Shown one piece after another: positions 1 through 4,087 of a DNA stretch of 5,086 nt (positions are counted from its first letter, which is position 1; each line of letters opens with the position of its first letter). Both the position numbers and the translations under genes were made by a program. The stretch is from an uncultured Clostridia bacterium. GTDB lineage: Bacteria; Bacillota_I; Bacilli_A; RF39; UBA660. A model generated the notes under the pieces. The model was not told the DNA's origin, searched no databases, and saw nothing but the letters and a program-made list of their open reading frames with translations. Location of the stretch: assembly GCA_947569225.1 (NCBI GenBank), contig CANORX010000083.1:1-5086 (forward strand). The letters run 5' to 3'.

Positions 1-1104
1 GCCCATATCTATACTATCTTCTTTTCTTTTTCTTCCTGCTCCCAACTTAAATAGTAGCTTTGATAACTTTATAGAATCTATATAAGTAATATACCCTTCA
101 ATATTAGCCTTAAATTCTAGTTTCTTTTCACCTAACTTTAAACCTTCAATATCTCCTCCTTGAACACTTATCCACTGATAAAACTTATCTCTAGCTTGTC
201 CATTATTAATAACATCTATAACTTGTACATAAGCGTCATCATAAGAAATATTTTTACCAATTGAAACCATATAAGAAGCCAAAGTAATAACTAACTTTTC
301 TAATCTTTTCTCTCTCTTACCATCAAAAAATTCCCTAGCTTCTAAAACTTCTATACTATTACCCACAGTATAACCTAAAGGAGTATTCATATCTGTTAAA
401 ACACATACAACTTTTCTTTTAAAATACTCACCTATTTTAATCATATAATCAGCTAAAACACTTGCAGAACTTTTATCTTTCATAAAAGCTCCTTCACCAA
501 CTTTTAAATCTATAACTATATAAGAGGCTCCACTAGCAATTTTCTTACTCATAATACTACTTGCTATAAGAGGAATAGACTCTACGGCACCTATTTCATC
601 TCTAAGCGCATATATTTTCTTATCAGCAGGCGCTAAAGAACCAGTTTGACTTATAATACTTATACCATACTCTTTAACATTACTTTCAAACTCCTCATTA
701 GACAAATTAACTTTATACCCTGGAATACTCTCTAATTTATCAATAGTACCACCTGTAAAACCTAAACTTCTTCCACTCATCTTAGCTACACCAAGACCTA
801 AAGAAGCAACTATTGGAGAAACAAGTAAAGTCACCTTATCTCCTACTCCACCAGTAGAATGCTTATCTACAATAACTCTTTCAAAAGAAGTTAAATCTAA
901 CATATCTCCACTATTTATCATAGCTTCTGTCAAATAAAATGTCTCTTCATAAGATAAACTCTTATCCATCACAAGTAACAAAAACTCACTCATTTGCTCA
1001 TCACTTATACTTCCATCAGTATAGCCATTAACAATAAAAAACATTTCATCTCTTAATATCTTCTCATTATTTTTTAATTTATCTATCAACTTTTCTATTT
1101 TCAT
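1..1104 (-). CDS. pdp: Pyrimidine-nucleoside (thymidine/uridine) phosphorylase, 3' end missing
   Basis: This cytosolic salvage enzyme uses phosphate to cleave thymidine, deoxyuridine or uridine into the free base and (deoxy)ribose-1-phosphate. The first 368 residues are visible, from MKIEKLID to SIDMG; the family is about 430-440 residues, so roughly 65 C-terminal residues lie beyond the left edge. The phosphate-binding motif DKHSTGGVGDK is at residues 80-90. The family signature SGRSLGFTGGTIDKLE is at 110-125. The base-binding residues known from Bacillus PyNP fall at the same numbers here: Arg168 in YALR, Ser183 and Lys187. The glycine-rich GAGRKRKEDSID stretch near the end is also typical. 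The start is ATG at 1104 with the ribosome binding site AAAGGTGAG just upstream (1108-1116). A strong promoter precedes it (1184-1212), so it is probably transcribed separately from ssb. The bacterial deoA product belongs to the same family; the colinear numbering favours the Gram-positive PyNP type. No damage is visible. Confidence 0.96.
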   Translation of the reverse strand, partial: MKIEKLIDKLKNNEKILRDEMFFIVNGYTDGSISDEQMSEFLLLVMDKSLSYEETFYLTEAMINSGDMLDLTSFERVIVDKHSTGGVGDKVTLLVSPIVASLGLGVAKMSGRSLGFTGGTIDKLESIPGYKVNLSNEEFESNVKEYGISIISQTGSLAPADKKIYALRDEIGAVESIPLIASSIMSKKIASGASYIVIDLKVGEGAFMKDKSSASVLADYMIKIGEYFKRKVVCVLTDMNTPLGYTVGNSIEVLEAREFFDGKREKRLEKLVITLASYMVSIGKNISYDDAYVQVIDVINNGQARDKFYQWISVQGGDIEGLKLGEKKLEFKANIEGYITYIDSIKLSKLLFKLGAGRKRKEDSIDMG

Positions 1105-1183
1105 ACTCTCACCTTTCTAGACTAGTTAATCGTTACTTCTAGTTTTTAATTATGAGGGGTGTATTTTCATCTATTACTTTTTA

Positions 1184-1212
1184 ATTATACAATAATAAAT
1201 TTAACATTTAAA
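1184..1212 (-). promoter_or_regulatory. Promoter of the phosphorylase gene
   Basis: On the minus strand a perfect TATAAT (-10, at 1184-1189) lies 17 bp downstream of TTTAAA (-35, at 1207-1212, 4 of 6 matches to TTGACA). It implies a leader of about 70 nt before the ATG at 1104. The leader contains a second copy of an 11-base AT-rich motif, TTTTTAATTAT on the plus strand (1143-1153), which also occurs across the -10 (1178-1188). Whether that repeat is regulatory cannot be told. Confidence 0.6.
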
Positions 1213-1225
1213 GATGAGAGTGTGA

Positions 1226-1250
1226 AAACAGAAAAATTATTTTTCTGTTT
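1226..1250 (-). terminator. AT-rich hairpin overlapping the ssb stop codon, possible weak terminator
   Basis: A perfect inverted repeat has 11-bp arms (1226-1236 and 1240-1250) and the loop TTA (1237-1239), which is the ssb stop codon itself read on the other strand. On the minus strand it runs into a short TTTT. The stem holds only two G-C pairs per arm, so it would be weak. It could act as a terminator or as an RNA-end stabiliser for ssb, and it lies just upstream of the phosphorylase promoter. Confidence 0.35.
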
Positions 1251-1593
1251 CTGGAGTAATCTCATTAACATGATTCTTACTATCAGATAAAAAAGTTATT
1301 CTTTCTGCTACAACTTCAGTATCATATACCATAACTCCATCTTTTTCATAAGTATTAGTTTGAATCCTACCTTTAATACCTACAATATCACCTTTTCTAC
1401 AATACTCACAAGTATGTTCAGCCACTATATTCCAAAGAATACATTTAATAAAATCACTATCATTTTTTCCATCTGAATTTTTAAATGACCTAGGAACAGC
1501 AACTACTATAAATGACCTCTTATTACCTTTTTCAGTAGTAATAACTTCTGGATCTTTTGTAAGCCTACCTACTAGTACAACATTATTAAGCAT
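1237..1593 (-). CDS. ssb: Short single-stranded DNA-binding protein (SSB, possibly SsbB-type)
   Basis: This is a 118-residue OB-fold protein that binds single-stranded DNA during replication, repair or recombination. It opens with MLNNVVLVGRLTKDPEV, the classical first strand of bacterial SSB. The core continues with FIKCILWNIVAEHTCEYCRK and then GDIVGIKGRIQTNTYE, matching the SSB pattern of 'W...AE...Y..KG..V.V.GR(I/L)Q...YE'. The ATG at 1593 is the preferred start because AAAGGAGGA (1597-1605) lies just before it. A TTG at 1608 is in frame, but starting there would translate the ribosome binding site itself. The protein stops soon after the OB fold (SKNHVNEITPETEK). It lacks the Gly/Gln-rich linker and the acidic DDDLPF-like tip that recruits partner proteins. 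Bacillus SsbB, the competence-associated SSB, is similarly short and tailless, so an accessory role is plausible. A divergent main SSB cannot be excluded. Confidence 0.93.
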   Translation of the reverse strand: MLNNVVLVGRLTKDPEVITTEKGNKRSFIVVAVPRSFKNSDGKNDSDFIKCILWNIVAEHTCEYCRKGDIVGIKGRIQTNTYEKDGVMVYDTEVVAERITFLSDSKNHVNEITPETEK

Positions 1594-1626
1594 ACTTCCT
1601 CCTTTCAAAAAAACTTTAACACATAT

Positions 1627-1655
1627 ATTTTATTATTGCAAACTCACAATATTGA
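1627..1655 (-). promoter_or_regulatory. Candidate ssb promoter (weak)
   Basis: TAAAAT on the minus strand (1627-1632, 5 of 6 matches to TATAAT) lies about 34 bp upstream of the ssb ATG. The best -35 at 17-bp spacing is poor (TCAATA, 1650-1655). It overlaps the 8-bp palindrome CAATATTG (1647-1654), which could be an operator but may be chance in such AT-rich DNA. Confidence 0.25.
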
Positions 1656-1719
1656 GAATTGAAAACACAATTTTAAAACAAAAGCACTATTTTCCAAAGC
1701 AAAATTAAATAAAAATAAA

Positions 1720-1746
1720 AATTGTAGATAAAAAACACCTACAATT
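1720..1746 (-). terminator. Hairpin plus T-rich tract at the end of the cassette array
   Basis: An 8-bp perfect inverted repeat (AATTGTAG at 1720-1727, CTACAATT at 1739-1746) with an 11-base loop is followed on the minus strand by a T-rich tract (TTTTTATTTTTATTT, with the stem's closing bases merging into it). It would end any minus-strand transcript leaving the array and shield ssb from read-through. The stem is AT-rich, so efficiency is uncertain. Confidence 0.45.
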
Positions 1747-1804
1747 ATCAAAATTAGTAACATTCATATTTTTACACACAGTTTACACTTATAAAGAGAA
1801 ATTG

Positions 1805-1930
1805 TACTGGACGCATGGCACTCGCACTACTAATGAAGCCTACATTAGTGTTACTCAAGCGGCCAGGATAATCAGACCCGAGCACACCGAACAAGTACAA
1901 GTAAGTACCAGTGAAGTAATACGGACTCAT
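1805..1930 (-). pseudogene. Silent cassette 1
   Basis: This is an open 42-codon core. It begins MSPYYFTGTYLYLFGV, continues LGSDYPGRLSNTNV and ends GFISSASAMRPV. It is the longest cassette, with three extra codons before the RPV anchor, and the only one with Met for Val before RPV. A 35-bp stretch (1883-1917) is identical to 4259-4293 in the expressed gene. Upstream in frame lies a TAG, and beyond the anchor the frame continues as QFLF rather than LSLK. The flank at 1781-1804 is a shortened version of the 3' flank of the other cassettes, so this is the array's left edge. Confidence 0.8.
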
Positions 1931-2127
1931 TACATAAACACAATAGTCAACATCACCCTAAAATAATTAATCTAAATCTTAATAATATACAAACTTCTCT
2001 AAAATACTAATTACATATTATTACTTTTTAAATCATTTTTGCCTATTTAGACTGGATGACATTTGTTTCTCTTAAGCTTATTCTACTATAGTTTCACTAT
2101 GAATTTACCTATTTCAAAGAGAAATTT

Positions 2128-2247
2128 TACTGGACGCACGGTATACGTGTTGCTGACCCAATTGCTCCACAACTGGCCAGGAATACTAGAACCGCACACA
2201 AAGAACACGTACGCCCATGAGTCACTATCAGCATAATACGGACTCAT
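2128..2247 (-). pseudogene. Silent cassette 2
   Basis: This is an open 40-codon core. It begins MSPYYADSDSWAYVF, continues FVCGSSIPGQLWSNWV and ends SNTYTVRPV. Reading continues past the anchor through the spacer as FLFEIGKFIVKL to a TAG, giving an open stretch of about 65 codons from a TTG at 2283. No ribosome binding site precedes that TTG, so I do not call it a gene. Its 5' flank has CAACATCACC (plus strand, 2265-2274) 17 bp from the core. Confidence 0.78.
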
Positions 2248-2448
2248 TGCACAAATACAATTAGCAACATCACCCACCCACAAATAATAAATCTAAACTT
2301 TAATAATATACAAACTTCTCTAAAATACTAATTACATATTATTACTTTTTAAATCATTTTTGCCTATTTAGACTGGATGATATTTGTTTCTCTTAAGCTC
2401 ATTCTACTATAGTTTTACTATGAATTTACTCATTACAAAGAGAAAATG

Positions 2449-2565
2449 TACTGGACGCACAGCCTTCATATTGTCGACCCACTCGTTACCCAAGCAGCCA
2501 GGAGAACTTGAACCGCCCACATAGAACACGTGCAAGTAAGTACCACCGAAGTAATAAGGACTCAT
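2449..2565 (-). pseudogene. Silent cassette 3
   Basis: This is an open 39-codon core. It begins MSPYYFGGTYLHVF, continues YVGGSSSPGCLGNEWV and ends DNMKAVRPV. Its length equals that of the expressed segment. Its first third closely resembles cassette 1 and the expressed copy (YYF.GTYL), while its GTCGAC and AAGGCTGTG end resembles cassette 4, which suggests past shuffling. An ATG at 2595 opens a 62-codon frame through the core, but it has no ribosome binding site. CAACATCACC is at 2583-2592, 17 bp from the core. Confidence 0.78.
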
Positions 2566-2758
2566 TACATAAATACAATTATCAACATCACCCATAATTA
2601 ATTAATTCAAATTATAACAATATCTAACTTTCTTTAAATACTAATTCTATACTATTACTCATCAAAGTTTTTTGCCCTTTAGACTGGATGACATTTGTTT
2701 CTCTTAAGCTCACTCTACTATAGTTTCACTATGAACTCACTTATAATAAGAGAAATTA

Positions 2759-2881
2759 CACTGGACGCACAGCTTTCGCACCGTCGACGTAACCGCCATA
2801 CAACTGGCCAGGATAATCTGAACTATACACAGAGAACATGTACGCGCGTCTATTACTACTGTAGAAGTCATTAGGACTCAT
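2759..2881 (-). pseudogene. Silent cassette 4
   Basis: This is an open 41-codon core. It begins MSPNDFYSSNRRAYMF, continues SVYSSDYPGQLYGGYV and ends DGAKAVRPV, followed immediately by TAA. Upstream an in-frame TAG lies within 12 bases of the ATG. The open frame therefore almost coincides with the core, which makes this the cleanest case for selection on the core alone. Its loop after MSP is the longest of all copies. The 5' flank (2874-2906) is identical over 33 bp to that of cassette 5. Confidence 0.8.
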
Positions 2882-3073
2882 TCTCAACAACTAACAACAT
2901 CACCCACAAAAAAATAATTTAAATCGTAATAATATCCAACTTTCTTTAAAATACTAACTAAATATTATTACTAATATAAACATTTTTTGCCTATTTACAC
3001 TGGATGATATTTGTTTCTCTTAAGCTTATTCTACTATAGTTTCACTATGAACTTACCTCTTTCAAAGAGAAAT

Positions 3074-3190
3074 TACTGGACGCACGGCATACTTATTATA
3101 AGCATAAAGATCACCCAAGTAGCCAGGACTACTAGCACTCACAAAGAACACACTTGTACAACCACTTCTATAAAATCCATACGGACTCAT
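3074..3190 (-). pseudogene. Silent cassette 5
   Basis: This is an open 39-codon core. It begins MSPYGFYRSGCTSVF, continues FVSASSPGYLGDLYAY and ends NKYAVRPV. It is followed by ISL and TGA, and it is the only cassette whose 3' junction stays in register with the expressed gene (VRPVLSL). A 24-bp stretch (3112-3135) is identical to 4228-4251 in the expressed gene, then an in-frame 3-bp gap, then eight more identical bases. CAACATCACC is at 3204-3213, 13 bp from the core as in cassette 4. Confidence 0.8.
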
Positions 3191-3382
3191 TCTCAACAAC
3201 TAACAACATCACCCATAATTAATTAATTTAAACTATAACAATATCTAACTTTCTTTAAATACTAATTCTATACTATTACTCATCAAACATTTTTGTCCTT
3301 TAGACTGGATTATATTTGTTTCTCTTAAGCTTATTCTACTATAGTTTCACTATGAATTTACTCATTGCAAAGAGAAATTACT

Positions 3383-3493
3383 AGGACGCACGGCACCACC
3401 ACCGTGGACATAGCCGAAGTACAACTGGCCAGGATTACTAGCACTTACTCCAAAAGCATTACTAATATCACTTGCATATTTATTCGGACTCAT
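3383..3493 (-). pseudogene. Silent cassette 6
   Basis: This is the shortest core, 37 codons. It begins MSPNKYASDISNAF, continues GVSASNPGQLYFGYV and ends HGGGAVRP. An extra T in the right anchor (CGTCCTAGTA) shifts the frame straight after the Pro. It is the array's right edge: it has the 58-bp block on its 3' side but lacks the CAACATCACC flank on its 5' side. Instead, AT-rich DNA separates it from the desulfoferrodoxin stop codon only 58 bp away. Confidence 0.78.
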
Positions 3494-3551
3494 AAATAAG
3501 TATTTTTTAATAATCAATTTCCAATATTATCCAAAAATCATAACATAAAAA
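3494..3551. other. Short AT-rich gap between cassette 6 and the dfx stop
   Basis: The 58 bp are nearly all A and T. I see no repeat shared with the other spacers, no ribosome binding site and no convincing terminator for the desulfoferrodoxin gene, so read-through of that transcript into the array is possible. Confidence 0.5.
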
Positions 3552-3908
3552 TCAATCTAAACTTACCATCCATAGTCCATGAATATTACAATAAGAATAT
3601 ATTCCCATACCCTTTTCATATAAAAACTCACATTCAGGTACGTCATTAGAATTAAAATAATGGAACTCAACATTATCTCCCAAAACTTTAGCCACAAACA
3701 CAATATAATGTTCTTCACTCATAGGATGATATATTTCACCTATCTTTACCTTAACTTTAGAGTCTATAATCTCATAAGAAGGAAGATGCTTCTCTAAAGA
3801 TGCCTCAACTACATTAGGAACTAACATTTCCATACTTGCTCCACAGCACTCTAATAATTCTTTAGAAAAAAGAACTTTACCACACTTATTACATTTATAA
3901 AAATTCAT
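3552..3908 (-). CDS. dfx: Desulfoferrodoxin, 2Fe superoxide reductase
   Basis: This 118-residue cytosolic enzyme reduces superoxide to hydrogen peroxide without making oxygen, a defence typical of anaerobes; electrons usually come from rubredoxin. Residues 1-30 form the desulforedoxin-like domain, with Cys6, Cys9, Cys21 and Cys22 (CNKCG and ECCG) as ligands of the rubredoxin-type Fe centre. The rest is the catalytic domain: His41, His61, His67, Cys107 and His110 supply the His4-Cys site, and Glu39-Lys40 match the conserved Glu-Lys pair next to the active iron. The motifs EKH, HPMSEEHYI and YCNIHGLW are all present, so the protein should be active and of the two-iron class. The start is ATG at 3908, with AGAGGTGG (3917-3924) as ribosome binding site. 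An upstream in-frame GTG lies inside that site and is less likely. The stop is TGA. The gene is complete and sits between the expressed variable gene and its cassette array. Confidence 0.96.
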   Translation of the reverse strand: MNFYKCNKCGKVLFSKELLECCGASMEMLVPNVVEASLEKHLPSYEIIDSKVKVKIGEIYHPMSEEHYIVFVAKVLGDNVEFHYFNSNDVPECEFLYEKGMGIYSYCNIHGLWMVSLD

Positions 3909-3936
3909 TTTTAATACCACCTCTCATATATAATAC

Positions 3937-3942
3937 ATTATA
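3937..3942 (-). promoter_or_regulatory. -10 element of the dfx promoter
   Basis: A perfect TATAAT on the minus strand lies 28 bp before the dfx ATG, which would give a leader of about 20 nt holding the ribosome binding site. The -35 at 17-bp spacing is poor (TTTTAT), so the promoter may be weak or need an activator. No clear operator is visible. Confidence 0.4.
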
Positions 3943-3984
3943 CATTATCAAAACTAAAAATAAAATATTTTTTTAATTGAATCA

Positions 3985-4009
3985 TCGACTTCACTAAACG
4001 TGAAGTCGA
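3985..4009. other. Perfect 10-bp hairpin upstream of the dfx promoter
   Basis: The arms TCGACTTCAC (3985-3994) and GTGAAGTCGA (4000-4009) enclose the loop TAAAC. Neither strand has a T-run after it, so it does not look like an intrinsic terminator. It may be the last of three structures in the 3' region of the upstream gene, or an operator-like site for dfx. Confidence 0.5.
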
Positions 4010-4017
4010 AAACTACA

Positions 4018-4056
4018 AAATAGACGACTCCAAGCAAAGCTTGTCGTCGTCTATTT
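4018..4056 (-). terminator. Rho-independent terminator of the variable exported-protein gene
   Basis: This is a long stem: 11-bp arms (4018-4028 and 4046-4056), a symmetric TC/TC internal loop, and a further 5-bp stem CAAGC/GCTTG closed by AAA. On the minus strand it is followed by TTTTGTAGTTTTC. It lies 32 bp after the stop codon at 4088-4090. This is the strongest terminator in the window. Confidence 0.75.
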
Positions 4057-4063
4057 ATAAGTC

Positions 4064-4081
4064 CGCGAAAAGGGTTCCGCG
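4064..4081 (-). other. Small GC-rich hairpin just after the stop codon
   Basis: On the minus-strand RNA, CGCGGAA pairs with UUUCGCG (one G-U pair) around the loop CCCU. No U-run follows. It stands out as GC-rich in AT-rich surroundings and may stabilise the mRNA end. The GGAGGA directly after the stop codon resembles a ribosome binding site but has no start codon at a usable distance. Confidence 0.4.
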
Positions 4082-4087
4082 TCCTCC

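Larger units (their letters stand above)
2051..3361 (-). repeat. Five copies of a conserved 58-bp inter-cassette block
   Basis: The block lies at 2051-2108, 2372-2429, 2683-2740, 2999-3056 and 3304-3361, one just after each of cassettes 2 to 6 on the minus strand. Only a handful of positions differ between copies, so it is much better conserved than the AT-rich spacer DNA beside it. On the plus strand it runs from ACTGGATGA through TTTGTTTCTCTTAAGC and CTACTATAG to TATGAA. It contains the palindromes CTTAAG and CTATAG and a compact hairpin, ATAGT-GAA-ACTAT on the minus strand. TTTCTCTT inside the block is complementary to AAGAGAAA just beside the cassette core (for example 2066-2073 and 2117-2124), giving a nested stem next to each cassette. 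Function unknown; a recombination or structural signal is an inference. Confidence 0.7.
1781..3493 (-). repeat. Tandem array of six silent variable-segment cassettes
   Basis: Six units in head-to-tail orientation repeat every 306-323 bp. Each has a 111-126 bp core homologous to residues 261-299 (visible numbering) of the exported protein encoded at 4088-5086, followed by a spacer of roughly 185-205 bp. Cores sit at 1805-1930, 2128-2247, 2449-2565, 2759-2881, 3074-3190 and 3383-3493 and point the same way as the full-length gene. Cores begin with ATGAGTCC and end with GTGCGTCC, usually followed by AGTA. Between these anchors all six are open in the same frame, but the encoded peptides all differ. 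No unit has a ribosome binding site at a usable distance, and stops lie in frame shortly after, or before, most cores. The spacers hold only AT-rich non-coding DNA with a conserved block and a conserved CAACATCACC motif. I infer donor cassettes for gene conversion into the expressed copy. A decayed tandem duplication of the gene end is the main alternative. Confidence 0.85.

Noticed and set aside
1117..1142. CTAGA...TCTAG inverted repeat in the phosphorylase leader as an operator or riboswitch
   Set aside because: The arms are only 5 bp and no known leader element is recognisable.
2086..2283. A 65-codon minus-strand open frame as a real gene
   Set aside because: It starts at TTG without a ribosome binding site and is cassette 2 plus the spacer; its FLFEIGKFIVKL end is shared with cassette 3 only because the spacer is repeated.
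2407..2595. A 62-codon minus-strand open frame as a real gene
   Set aside because: It has an ATG but no ribosome binding site; it is cassette 3 with its flank.
3011..3226. A 71-codon plus-strand open frame
   Set aside because: It lies antisense across a spacer and cassette 5, has no family resemblance and no ribosome binding site.
1948..3361. Integron attC-type cassette array
   Set aside because: The spacers have inverted repeats, but I could not find the paired RYYYAAC and GTTRRRY boxes of attC sites, and no integrase is visible.
1781..3493. A diversity-generating retroelement with template and variable repeats
   Set aside because: No reverse transcriptase or Avd gene is visible, no copy looks like an adenine-rich template, cores differ in length by whole codons, and changes are not confined to A positions (for example GGA and AAA codons at one variable site). 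A DGR outside the window cannot be excluded.
1781..3493. A CRISPR array
   Set aside because: Units are over 300 bp, the conserved parts are long and partly coding-like, and no cas genes are present.
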